This document shows, in pieces, positions 9,361 to 18,711 of a DNA stretch of 64,000 nucleotides (its first letter is position 1; each line of letters starts with the position of its first letter). The position numbers were made by a program, and so were the translations under genes. Below the pieces are notes generated by a model. That model worked only from the letters and a program-made list of their open reading frames with translations, searched no databases and was not told the origin of the DNA. The stretch comes from DATLSM01 sp963722965 (GTDB lineage: Bacteria > Actinomycetota > Thermoleophilia > Solirubrobacterales > 70-9), in the NCBI GenBank assembly GCA_963722965.1, contig CAVROX010000005.1, forward strand, positions 248,001-312,000, read 5' to 3'.

Positions 9361-10145
9361 TTTCCTGCCCCCGAGGCGGCTTGCCTTTCCGGCTTGCGGT
9401 GGCGGCGGAAGATCTCGCCAACCCAGCGAAAGCCGCGACGCTGGGAGAGTGGCTCGCGGAATCGCTCCACCCCGCGGGCCGGCTGCTGGTCGGCCCCCAG
9501 CGGCCCCTCCGGGGGAAGGACCAGTGGATAAAACAGCGAGGCGGCGGTGAGGTCGGCGACGCTGAAGGACTCACCGACCAGGTACTCGTTCTCGCCCAGC
9601 TCCTGCTCGAGGTAATCAAGCGCATCGAGAACCTTGGCGCGCGCGCGCTCAGCCTCAGCCGCGCTGCCGGCGCCGAACCGGATGCCGGTGAAGGCGCGGG
9701 CATAGCCCGCGGTCACGCCCGCGGTCCTCGCCAGCGGCCCCGGCGCCGTCGTTTCCATCAACTCGCGGAAGCGCTCGGGATCCTTGCCCAGCTCATGCCA
9801 GACGAGCAGTCTGATCGCCGGCCCGAGTTCCTCGTCAAAGAAGGCCTCAAGCGCCAGGGCACGGCGGCGCTGGCCTCGGTCGGCGGGGTAAAGGGAGGGC
9901 TCTGGGTATCGCTCCTCCAGGGCGGCGATGATCGTGGTCGAGTCGCCGATGTGGCGTCCCTCAAGGGTCAGCACCGGGAAGGTCGTCTGCGCGCCCCGGG
10001 TCAACCAGAGGGCGACCGCCATGTGGGCGCCGGGGAGAGGCGAGCGGCGGCGGTGCTCGATCCCCTTGTGGGCCAGCGCCCAGCGGGCCTTCTCGCTGTA
10101 GTGGGAGACATCGATCTGCCAGAGGGTTGGGAGGCTGTTGCTCAT
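9357..10145 (-). CDS. Glutathione S-transferase-fold protein
   Basis: A 262-residue protein with an N-terminal thioredoxin-like GST domain (LWQIDVSHYSEKARWALAHKGIEH, then TFPVLTLEGRHIGDSTTIIAALEE) and a helical C-terminal domain with EYLVGESFSVADLTAASLF. The SYSEKARW stretch takes the place of the usual catalytic Ser/Tyr region. High-GC actinobacteria generally use mycothiol, so glutathione may not be the true thiol. It shares an operon with the downstream cupin. Confidence 0.82.
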   Translation of the reverse strand: MSNSLPTLWQIDVSHYSEKARWALAHKGIEHRRRSPLPGAHMAVALWLTRGAQTTFPVLTLEGRHIGDSTTIIAALEERYPEPSLYPADRGQRRRALALEAFFDEELGPAIRLLVWHELGKDPERFRELMETTAPGPLARTAGVTAGYARAFTGIRFGAGSAAEAERARAKVLDALDYLEQELGENEYLVGESFSVADLTAASLFYPLVLPPEGPLGADQQPARGVERFREPLSQRRGFRWVGEIFRRHRKPERQAASGAGK

Positions 10146-10172
10146 CGGTCGGGCGCCGCGGGCCGGCGAGCC

Positions 10173-10496
10173 TCAGAGTCTCTTGTGCACCTTGACCGCG
10201 GTGCCGTAGGCGCAGATCTCCGTCCAGGTGGCGCCCAACTCAGAGGTGTCAAAGCGAAAGGCGAGGATCGCGTCGGCGCCCTTTGACTCGGCTTCTTCAA
10301 CCAGCCGCTCAGTGGCGTGCTTGCGACCTTCGGCGAGCATCTTCGTCATCCCCTTCAGCTCACCGCCGGCGAGCGACTTCAGCGAGGCGCCAATCTGGGA
10401 GCCGAGGTTGCGCGAGCGAACCGTGAGCCCGAAGACCTCACCGAGAACCTCCTGGACCTCATAACCGGGCAGGTCGTTCATCGTCGAGATGATCAC
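10173..10496 (-). CDS. UPF0145 (YbjQ-like) protein
   Basis: A 107-residue protein with the family hallmarks MIISTMNDLPGYEV, then GEVFGLTVRSRNLG, and a helix ending ATERLVEEAESKGADAILAFRFDTSE. The family forms small ring-like oligomers and is sometimes called heavy-metal-binding, but no role is established. It lies 27 bases from the GST-like gene on the same strand and diverges from the SixA-like gene across 31 bases, which must hold both promoters. Confidence 0.85.
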   Translation of the reverse strand: MIISTMNDLPGYEVQEVLGEVFGLTVRSRNLGSQIGASLKSLAGGELKGMTKMLAEGRKHATERLVEEAESKGADAILAFRFDTSELGATWTEICAYGTAVKVHKRL

Positions 10497-10527
10497 CGGA
10501 CCAGCCTACCCGCATAGGATCGATCGG

Positions 10528-10959
10528 GTGATCTATTTGCTTCGACACGGCGACGCCGAGCGGGGCGATGGCGAAGACGCCGCCCGCCGCCTGACCGCGA
10601 AGGGTGAGCGCCAGGCCCAGGCTGCCGGAGAGGCGCTGGCCAGGCTGGACGCGCAGGTCGATGCTTGCCTCACCAGCCCGAAGCTGCGCGCCGCCGAAAC
10701 CGCCCGAATCGCGTGCGCGCCCCTGGGCCTAGATCCCGAGCCGAGCGGCGCGTTGCGTGGGGGCGGCTTTGACGCGCTGGCCCTCACCGCAGGTCGGGGA
10801 GAGGTGCTCTTGGTCGGTCACGAGCCCGATCTCTCCGATGAGCTCGCCCGTCTTTGCGCAGCCAGGGTGAAGCTGCGCAAGGGCGGGCTGGCGATCCTCG
10901 ACGGATCGACACTCGTGGCGCTGCTGCGGCCGGCAGACCTCACTGCGATCGCCGGTTGA
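10528..10959 (+). CDS. SixA-like phosphohistidine phosphatase
   Basis: Histidine phosphatase-fold enzyme, 143 residues from GTG 10528 (VIYLLRHGDAE); an upstream ATG would add a non-conserved tail. The catalytic RHG is at residues 6-8, an Arg/Lys pair follows in SPKLRAAETA, and the second catalytic His is in LVGHEPDLS. SixA removes phosphate from phosphohistidine in phosphorelay or PTS proteins; other members act on small phosphates. The length fits the short SixA group. Confidence 0.82.
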   Translation: MIYLLRHGDAERGDGEDAARRLTAKGERQAQAAGEALARLDAQVDACLTSPKLRAAETARIACAPLGLDPEPSGALRGGGFDALALTAGRGEVLLVGHEPDLSDELARLCAARVKLRKGGLAILDGSTLVALLRPADLTAIAG

Positions 10960-11005
10960 AAGGCCAGGTTGCCTGCCTTCGCCGGTCCAAACTCCCAGCC
11001 AGCTG

Positions 11006-12238
11006 CTAGGCGATCTCCCCGCCCGCGGGTATCGGTGCCTGGCGGTCGTTTGAGGTACTCGCGGTCGATGAGACGCTGGCAAGTGAGGGGAAACGGGCAG
11101 CTAGGGGGAGGCCGAGTAGCGAGATTGCCGCCATCGAGAGAAAAGCAGCGAAGGGGTCATGGATCAGGATCTGCACGATCAGCGCGACCACCAGCCCGCC
11201 GAGGTTGCCGGCCATCCAGACGAACGCCCCCGCGGTGCCGGCGGCGGCGCCGGCGAGGCGCTCGGCGACGGTGAGGACGATCGGCAGCGCCGGCAGCAAG
11301 AAGAAGCCCATCAGCGCGATTACGCCGGCGCGGACGCCGAGCAGGGGGATCGCCCCGAGGGTCACGCAGCCGAGTGCACTTATCCCCACCGCGGCACGCA
11401 TGAAGGGGCGTTCGGCATCGCGGCGGGCGAGGAAGGGCGGCAGGACGGCGCAACCAATCATTCCCGCAACGATCATCCCGACCAGCAGCGCCCCGGCGTT
11501 TTGTTCGGAGACCCCGGAAGGGTGAAGCAGCGCTTGCAGCCAGGTCGCGAGGGCGACGAAGACCCCGAACCCGATGAAGACCAGCCCGCAGAGGATCCGC
11601 ATCGCCGGCGCCAGCCACAGCGCCCGCGCGGCACCTCCCTCGATCGCAGCGCGCTCGGGGCCTTCGCGAACGGGCCCCCGCAGGGCGATCGCCAGGGCGA
11701 GTGCCCCACCCACGCCGAGCGCTGCCTCGAGCACCAGCAGCCGCTCGATGTGCCCGTGGGCTCCGAGGGTCGGGCCGAGGATGAGCGCAAAGAGCATGCC
11801 CGCGAAACTTCCAGCCGAGCCCACGGCGATGCCGGCGGGGCGCTGGTCTTCGGGGAGGTAGTCGCCCGCCAGCTTGCCGACTGCGCTGAGGATTAGCGGC
11901 TGCGCGACGGCGACGGCCAGCTGTCCCGCCATAGCCCAGGCGAAGGTCTGACCACCAAGCCGCAGCAGCCCGCCGCCCGCCATCAGACCGCCGCCCGCCG
12001 CGAGGGAGGGGCGGAAGCGGCTGTCGAGGAGCCGCCCTGCCGGGATCGCCAGCACCACGTACAGGAGCGGGAAGATCTCGGCCAGCCAGCCGATTGCCGA
12101 GACCGAGACGCCGTAGAAGTGGGCGCTCTGTGTGTCGATCGGCGCGTAGGTGAGCCAGAGCAGCTGAGTTCCCGCGCAGACGAGCGAGTAGGAGACGATC
12201 ACACTCCAACCGCGGTGCCCCCGTCGGTCGCCGTCCAT
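11006..12238 (-). CDS. MFS transporter
   Basis: Major facilitator membrane protein, 410 residues from ATG 12238 (MDGDRRGHRGW). About twelve hydrophobic segments are visible, beginning VIVSYSLVCAGTQLLWL and ending SMAAISLLGLPLAARF. The loop after TM2 carries GRLLDSRFRPS, matching the MFS G-x-x-x-D/R loop signature. Related proteins include heme and haemin-type FLVCR-like exporters as well as nitrate and sugar porters; the substrate is unknown. It is 23 bases downstream of the acyl-CoA dehydrogenase gene on the same strand and probably shares its transcript. Confidence 0.82.
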   Translation of the reverse strand: MDGDRRGHRGWSVIVSYSLVCAGTQLLWLTYAPIDTQSAHFYGVSVSAIGWLAEIFPLLYVVLAIPAGRLLDSRFRPSLAAGGGLMAGGGLLRLGGQTFAWAMAGQLAVAVAQPLILSAVGKLAGDYLPEDQRPAGIAVGSAGSFAGMLFALILGPTLGAHGHIERLLVLEAALGVGGALALAIALRGPVREGPERAAIEGGAARALWLAPAMRILCGLVFIGFGVFVALATWLQALLHPSGVSEQNAGALLVGMIVAGMIGCAVLPPFLARRDAERPFMRAAVGISALGCVTLGAIPLLGVRAGVIALMGFFLLPALPIVLTVAERLAGAAAGTAGAFVWMAGNLGGLVVALIVQILIHDPFAAFLSMAAISLLGLPLAARFPSLASVSSTASTSNDRQAPIPAGGEIA

Positions 12239-12261
12239 CGGGTCAGGGTCCACCGCCGCCC

Positions 12262-13524
<1,263 letters not shown>

Positions 13525-13591
13525 TCGCTTGTTTCCTCTCCTCCGGGGGCTGGGGCTGGGCCGGCGGGCCAGTTGTGACTATATGGCCCGT

Positions 13592-14333
13592 CTAAGGCCC
13601 GCCGGCGCTACGGCGGTAGCGCGCGAGCAGCTCGCCTCCCTCCTCCAGCAGCCACGCCAGCTCCAGCTCCGCGACCGCCGGGAGCTCGCCCTCGAGGAGG
13701 CGGGGCGCCCGCCCCCGCCAGCTTCGGGGCAAGCGTGAGAAAGAGCTCATCGACCAAGCCAGCGCTCTCCAGCTCACCGTGCAGGTGCGGCCCCCCCTCG
13801 CAGAGCAGCGCCCGGATTCCGCGCTCCTGGCGGAGCTGGCGCAGGGTCTCGGCGAGGTCGACGGAGCCCTTGTGGCGGACGACTCGAAGCGAGGTCGCGG
13901 TCGGTGGCGGTTCGTCCTGCGAAGCGGTAATTATCAGCACCCTGCCGCCGCCGGCTGTGAACAGCGGCGCGTCCCAAGGTAGGTCGAGCCGGCCGCTGAT
14001 GATCACCATCAGCGGGTCGTGGGGGAGGCCGATCCGCTCGCGGCGCTCGCGGGCCTCCTGGCTTGAGATGAGGCGCCCGTAGCGCTCGGCGCGCATCGTC
14101 CCCGCCCCGATCATCACCGCATCGAACCTGGTCCGCAGCCCGACCAGCATCGCCGTGTCAGCGCTCGAGCCGATCGGCCCGGAGACCCCCCCCACCGCGG
14201 CTCGGCCATCGACGGTGGCGGCGAAGTTGACCGCGACAAAAGGCCACTCCTCGTGCGGCTGCTCCCAGGGTCGGTAGGCGGCGAGCTGGCGCTCGACGGT
14301 GGTCGGGCCAGGATCTGGAAGCAGCCGCTGCAT
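13592..14333 (-). CDS. RibD C-terminal-type pyrimidine reductase, one frameshift
   Basis: Dihydrofolate-reductase-fold enzyme of the RibD C-terminal family, which reduces the riboflavin precursor or a related pyrimidine with NADPH. The start is ATG 14333 (MQRLLPDPGP). Hallmarks are FVAVNFAATVDGR, DAVMIGAGTMRAERYGRL and CEGGPHLHGELESAGLVDELFLTLAPKL. The frame is lost near 13712-13716, in a run of five Cs on the plus strand, and continues in the next frame as RAPRLLEGELPAVAELELAW to the stop at 13592. Removing one base gives about 246 residues. As a stand-alone RibD-C protein it may be a paralogue outside the riboflavin operon. Confidence 0.8.
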
Positions 14334-14352
14334 CGCCAGCCCAGTGCGGCGG

Positions 14353-15342
14353 CTAGGAGTAGTCGTGCCAGCCGGCGAACTCGCGACCGGCGAACCTCTG
14401 CAGCTCCGCCACGTCCTCACCGAATCGGCCGCACAGGGACTCAAAGAGCTCCTCGGGCAGATCCGGCTTCGGTGCCGGCGGCCTCTCGGGGTCATGGACG
14501 ACCTTCTCGACGATCCAGCGGATCGACTCGGGCAGGCGGTCGAAGTTGCGGTCAAAGGAGCGGAAGCCGGGCAGCTTGATCAGTCTCTCCATCAGCTGGT
14601 ACTTGTCGCCCTGCTTGGCCGCTGACTTCTCCCACTCGCGATCGAACTGCTCGGAGGTGAAGGCCTGCTTGACGCCGAGGAACCCAAACGCCCTGCGCAT
14701 GGTCGCTTCACGCTCGCCCTGCAACTCCTCCTGGGTGATGATTTCGATCTGCTCGCGGTCAAACAGCTCCAGGTAGGGCTGCAACTGCATCCAATACATC
14801 GAGCGGTGGATGTAGGAGGAATCTGGCTCCGAGAGGGTCGCGGCCATCTCGCGCGACTCATAGCCCGCGCCGGTCGCGTGAACCCAGTGGGAGAGGATCC
14901 GCTTGATCGGATCCCGGACCATGTAGATCAGCCGTGCGTCTGGGCAGTGGCGGTGGATGCGCTCGGGGACCCCTCGAAATCGGGGCAGGTTTGTGTAGTG
15001 GGGGGAGGACTCGCCCCGCACCCCGAAGCGGCTGTCGAAGCGGCTGGCGTACCAGTCGACCCCCAGGTCCCAGTTCAGCTCCTCGACGAAGAAGTTGAGC
15101 TCCTTTGGCTTTGACATCTGGATCTGGGGATGCAGGCCCAGGTAGTGGTGAATGCTGGTCGTCCCGCACTTCAGCCCGCCGATGATGATCAGGTTCGGCA
15201 GGGCGGCGTGGCGCTTGCGGCGGCGGCGGAAGCTGCTCTTGCGCTCGGCCTTATAGCGCTCCCTGGCCCGCGCGCACATCGCCTCGTCGGCTGGGTCGTA
15301 TGGGATCGGGGAAGACGGTGTCTGGGTCTCGGCCTCTGACAC
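14353..15342 (-). CDS. Sulfotransferase
   Basis: PAPS-dependent sulfotransferase, 329 residues. The 5'-phosphosulfate loop is IIIGGLKCGTTSIHHYL near residues 52-68 and the 3'-phosphate block is LIYMVRDPIKRILSHWVHA. A basic N-terminal stretch (SFRRRRKRHAAL) precedes the catalytic domain; no membrane anchor is evident. It is encoded 21 bases from, and divergent to, a membrane flippase-like gene. The target could be a cell-surface glycolipid or saccharide, which is inference from the neighbour only. Confidence 0.87.
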   Translation of the reverse strand: MSEAETQTPSSPIPYDPADEAMCARARERYKAERKSSFRRRRKRHAALPNLIIIGGLKCGTTSIHHYLGLHPQIQMSKPKELNFFVEELNWDLGVDWYASRFDSRFGVRGESSPHYTNLPRFRGVPERIHRHCPDARLIYMVRDPIKRILSHWVHATGAGYESREMAATLSEPDSSYIHRSMYWMQLQPYLELFDREQIEIITQEELQGEREATMRRAFGFLGVKQAFTSEQFDREWEKSAAKQGDKYQLMERLIKLPGFRSFDRNFDRLPESIRWIVEKVVHDPERPPAPKPDLPEELFESLCGRFGEDVAELQRFAGREFAGWHDYS

Positions 15343-15363
15343 GAGCGGGCTAGTGTAACTGCG

Positions 15364-16356
15364 ATGCGCTCAGCCGATCTGGCCTCCAGCTTCAACTCGT
15401 TCTTCAACGCCGCCTCGGCGTTCTTCAAGAACCTGACGGACATCCACTGGACACCCTTCGCCCTCGCCCTGGGCTTCTTGCTCGCGATGCAGGTTGTCCG
15501 AGCCTGGTCCTGGCGCAACGTGCTTCGCGCCGCCTACCCCGGCCAGCGCATCTCCTTCACCCGCCTCGCGGCCGCCTACCTTGCCGGGGCGGGGATCAAC
15601 GCGGTGATCCCCGCCCATGCCGGAGACGTCACCAAGGTCTTCCTGGTCAAGCGCCAGATCCCACACTCCTCCTATCCGGCTGTCACGTCCTCCTTCTTGG
15701 TCCAGTCGGTCTTCGACCTCGCCGCCGGCCTGCTCGTACTTCTCTACGCGACCAGCAGGGGGCTGCTGCCCAGCCTGCCCGAACTCCCCCACCTGCCGGC
15801 CTTCGAGATCTCCTTTTGGGCTGACCATCCGCAGGCATTCGCGATCACCACCGGCGTGCTGGTGGTCGCGGTCGCGGTCGCGATCTACTTCCTCGCCCAT
15901 CACGTCCGACGTTTCTGGGCGCGGGTCCGCCAGGGCCTCGTCATCCTCACCGAACCGCGCCGCTACCTGCGCGAGGTGGCCTCTTGGCAAGGGATCGGTT
16001 GGTGTTGTCGCTTTGCCTCCTTTTGGTTCTTCCTCGAGGCATTCGGGATCCCCGGCTCGGTCGCCAACGTGATGCTGGTGATGAGCGTGCAGGCGATCTC
16101 AACGATCATCCCGCTCACGCCGGGTGGAGCCGGCGCCCAGCAGGCTCTCTTGGTGGCGACGCTGTCGGGACCCTCGCGCACAGCCGTGCTCTCCTTCTCG
16201 GTCGGGACCCAGATCGCGATGGCCGCCTGGTCGGTGATCCTCGGCTTCGCCGCGATCGGGCTCGTCTTCCGCACAACCGATTGGCGTGGACTGATCCGCC
16301 AAGCACAGGAGGACTCTGACCGAGAGGCGGCAGCGGCCTCTGCCGGTACCCCCTAA
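15364..16356 (+). CDS. Lysylphosphatidylglycerol-synthase-TM/YbhN-like flippase-domain protein
   Basis: Polytopic membrane protein of 330 residues, seven to eight hydrophobic segments. It shows the family pattern FALALGFLLAMQVVRAWSWR, AAYLAGAGINAVIPAHAGDV, KVFLVKRQ, PAVTSSFLVQSVFDLA and IIPLTPGGAGAQQALLV. The N-terminal membrane domain of MprF and stand-alone YbhN proteins move or bind lipids across the inner membrane. No catalytic transferase domain is attached. The divergent sulfotransferase suggests a joint role in making a surface lipid. Confidence 0.85.
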   Translation: MRSADLASSFNSFFNAASAFFKNLTDIHWTPFALALGFLLAMQVVRAWSWRNVLRAAYPGQRISFTRLAAAYLAGAGINAVIPAHAGDVTKVFLVKRQIPHSSYPAVTSSFLVQSVFDLAAGLLVLLYATSRGLLPSLPELPHLPAFEISFWADHPQAFAITTGVLVVAVAVAIYFLAHHVRRFWARVRQGLVILTEPRRYLREVASWQGIGWCCRFASFWFFLEAFGIPGSVANVMLVMSVQAISTIIPLTPGGAGAQQALLVATLSGPSRTAVLSFSVGTQIAMAAWSVILGFAAIGLVFRTTDWRGLIRQAQEDSDREAAAASAGTP

Positions 16357-16475
16357 ACGGCGCCGCTCGACTCGACCGAACTCGGTAAAGCCTTTGACGG
16401 TTCTTGCCAGGACGGACGCCCGCTCGGAAAGCCGTCGTGGTGACCGCGCTTTCGCGCCTCTGCTTTCATGTCCGT

Positions 16476-16745
16476 ATGGAGGGCAGCCCCTTCAACCTGT
16501 TCGGCGATCCCGAGGAGTTCCGCGCCCGCATGGAGGAGCTTTCCGAGCAGATGCAGTCCTCCCAGCGCGTCGCCTGGGCGGACAACGCGATCAAGCTGGC
16601 GGTTGAGATGACCGTCGCCTCGATCGGCCAGATCGACCTCGCCGGCAGCCCCGACGAGCAGGCGATGCAGGTGCGTGACGCGATCCGGGTTCTCTTTCCG
16701 GAGGCCGTGACGCTCGTTCGCGAGGCCCGCGAGGGTCTCTCCTAG
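16476..16745 (+). CDS. Small conserved hypothetical protein (89 aa)
   Basis: Not recognised. The start is the ATG at 16476 (MEGSPFNLFGDPEEFR); the longer upstream frame has no conserved look. It is a soluble, helical, acidic protein with EELSEQMQSSQRVAWADNAIKLAVEMT and a second helix DAIRVLFPEAVTLVREAREG. No cysteines and no signal peptide. It is followed after 6 bases by the convergent zinc-ribbon gene. Function unknown. Confidence 0.5.
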   Translation: MEGSPFNLFGDPEEFRARMEELSEQMQSSQRVAWADNAIKLAVEMTVASIGQIDLAGSPDEQAMQVRDAIRVLFPEAVTLVREAREGLS

Positions 16746-16751
16746 CTCCTC

Positions 16752-17381
16752 CTAGAGCAGTTCGAGGCGCAGTGAGATCGCCGAGCCGCGGCCGATCGGC
16801 GCACCGGCCAGCTCGATCACCAACGCAACCAGCAGGGCTGGGATCGCCAGCGCGACGCTGATCAGAGCGTCGATCCGGCGCTGCCAGGGGCGCTCGGCGG
16901 GGGTCGCCTCTCCCCATCTGAGAGCGCCGAAGGCAGCGTTGTGGCCGAAGGTGAGGCTGTTGAGCACGGTCTGCCAGGCGATCGCCAGGCCGCGAACCGG
17001 TTCCCAGCGCCGCCTCCTCACGATTTGATCGCGGCTGGCGACCAGGCGCCGCACCGACTCGACCGTGAACAGATAACGGGCATCAGGCTGAAATCCGGCC
17101 CAACCGGCACCCCCCAGGGACGCTGCGAGGCTCGCCCGGTTGAGGATCCGCAGGGTTCCGTTTGGCCCGAGGCGGTCCAGCTCGCGCAGGGCCGCCGCGC
17201 TGCTCGCACGCTCGCCGACCACGCCGAGACCGCAACTCTCGCAGCGGCTGACCGCTCCACGCAGGCCAGTACTCGCCGCCATCACGCCGAACAACGGCTC
17301 GCCGCAGGCGGGGCAAGGGGGGTTTTCGGGACCGTGGCCCGCCTCAAGCGGGACGACCGAGGTGCGCCTCGTCGCGTTCAT
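16752..17381 (-). CDS. Zinc-ribbon protein with a C-terminal membrane segment
   Basis: A 209-residue protein. A CPACGEPLF pair and a CESCGLG pair about 25 residues later make a Cys4 zinc ribbon. A long soluble middle part (FQPDARYLFTVESVRRLV) and a hydrophobic segment near residues 175-200 (ALISVALAIPALLVALVIELAG) follow. The layout resembles membrane-tethered or methyltransferase-associated zinc-ribbon proteins, but no enzyme motif is visible. It diverges from the CBS gene across 18 bases. Function unknown. Confidence 0.55.
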   Translation of the reverse strand: MNATRRTSVVPLEAGHGPENPPCPACGEPLFGVMAASTGLRGAVSRCESCGLGVVGERASSAAALRELDRLGPNGTLRILNRASLAASLGGAGWAGFQPDARYLFTVESVRRLVASRDQIVRRRRWEPVRGLAIAWQTVLNSLTFGHNAAFGALRWGEATPAERPWQRRIDALISVALAIPALLVALVIELAGAPIGRGSAISLRLELL

Positions 17382-17399
17382 GCCGGTAGCGTACGGCCC

Positions 17400-17846
17400 G
17401 TGCGCCTCAGCGAGATCATGACCGCGGGCGTCGTCACCGCGACGGCCGAGGAAAGCGCCCTATCGGTGGCCCGCCTGATGCGCGATCACCGGGTGGGCTC
17501 GGTCGTGATCGTTGACCCGGCCGGCTCGCCGGTGGCGATGGTCACCGATCGCGATCTCGCCCTGCGCGTCCTCGCCGAGCGGTCTCCCGATGACTCTCCG
17601 GTCGGCGAGCATGCCTCCCGCCCGCTGATCTCCGCCGAGCCGGAGATGGAGCTGGAGGAGGCTGCTGCGTTGATGGTCCAGCACGGGGTGCGGCGGTTGC
17701 CGGTCGTCGCGGAGGAGCGCCTCGCCGGCATCGTCACCCTCGACGACATCGCGTTGCGGACCGGCGACCTGGAGCTGGCACAGCAGATGACCCAGGACGT
17801 GATCGAGGGGGCGCTGCCCCAGTTCTACTTCCACGATCGGGGCTGA
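17400..17846 (+). CDS. CBS-domain-pair protein
   Basis: A 148-residue protein made of two CBS domains. The start is GTG 17400 (VRLSEIMTAGVVTA). The first domain runs through HRVGSVVIVDPAGSPVAMVTDRDLALRVL and the second through HGVRRLPVVAEERLAGIVTLDDIAL. Stand-alone CBS pairs bind adenine nucleotides such as AMP, ATP or c-di-AMP and control partner proteins. The start is 18 bases from the divergent zinc-ribbon gene. A membrane-protein gene follows after 4 bases, so the two are likely co-transcribed. Confidence 0.85.
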   Translation: MRLSEIMTAGVVTATAEESALSVARLMRDHRVGSVVIVDPAGSPVAMVTDRDLALRVLAERSPDDSPVGEHASRPLISAEPEMELEEAAALMVQHGVRRLPVVAEERLAGIVTLDDIALRTGDLELAQQMTQDVIEGALPQFYFHDRG

Positions 17847-17850
17847 GCCG

Positions 17851-18705
17851 GTGCGGCCGAGCAGGGAGGAGGTACTGGAGTGGGAGCGGCGCTGGGCGAC
17901 CCCGACTGCGCTGGCGGCGTTTGCGGCCGTGGTGCTGGTGATCGGCGCGATCGTCCTCGCCACCCAGGTCGTTGGCAGCGGGAACGGTGACGCCGCGCTG
18001 CTGCGTGATGTTGACCAGCACCGCACTGCCCAGATGGCCTCCAGCATCTTGCAGGCGATCGGGGTTGGGTTGCTGGTCGCGCCGTTGTTCTATCTCTTCC
18101 GGGCCGCGCTCGCCCGGAGCGCGAAAATGCGCCGAGGGATGATCGGTTTGACGATCGCTGCGCCCCTGTTCCTGATGATCGGCGACGTGTTGGCAGGGCT
18201 CACCTTCCTGCACGCGGCGACGGACTTTGCTGCCAAGAATGTGGCGGGAACGGGCAACCACGCCAACCAGATTGCACAAGACGCGATCAGTGGCGCTCCA
18301 CTGCAGGGGCTTGGGATCGGGTTAGAACTCGCCGGGAAGCTGGGCTTCGCCGTCGCGATGTTCTACGCCACCTTGCACGCCATGCGGACCGGTCTGCTGA
18401 GTCGATTCTGGGGTTCGCTAGGGATGGCGCTGGGAGCGGTCTCCTTCATCTTTTTTCAGTTTGCCCTGCTCTGGTTCGTCTACCTGGGACTGCTGCTGTT
18501 GGGGAGGGTCCCGGGTGGTCGTCCGCCGGCTTGGGCTGCCGGGGAGGCGATCCCGTGGCCCACCCCCGGGGAGAAGGCCGCCGCCAGCCTCCGCACTCCG
18601 CCGGAGGCCGATGACGGGGAGAAGACCGCACTGACCAACGGCAACGGCGCGCCGCCTGAACAAGGCAGCCCCGGCGAGCGCCGCAAGCGCAAGCAGCGCG
18701 ACTAG
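17851..18705 (+). CDS. Multi-pass membrane protein of unknown function
   Basis: A 284-residue protein starting with GTG. Hydrophobic segments lie at about residues 20-42, 63-84, 95-116, 150-172 and 185-215. They are followed by a long hydrophilic tail rich in Gly, Pro and Lys (GEKTALTNGNGAPPEQ). The tail ends with a basic cluster RRKRKQRD. No recognised domain. It is encoded directly after the CBS protein and may be its membrane partner, which is inference. Its stop is 7 bases from the convergent thyX end. Confidence 0.5.
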   Translation: MRPSREEVLEWERRWATPTALAAFAAVVLVIGAIVLATQVVGSGNGDAALLRDVDQHRTAQMASSILQAIGVGLLVAPLFYLFRAALARSAKMRRGMIGLTIAAPLFLMIGDVLAGLTFLHAATDFAAKNVAGTGNHANQIAQDAISGAPLQGLGIGLELAGKLGFAVAMFYATLHAMRTGLLSRFWGSLGMALGAVSFIFFQFALLWFVYLGLLLLGRVPGGRPPAWAAGEAIPWPTPGEKAAASLRTPPEADDGEKTALTNGNGAPPEQGSPGERRKRKQRD

Positions 18706-18711
18706 AGCCGC

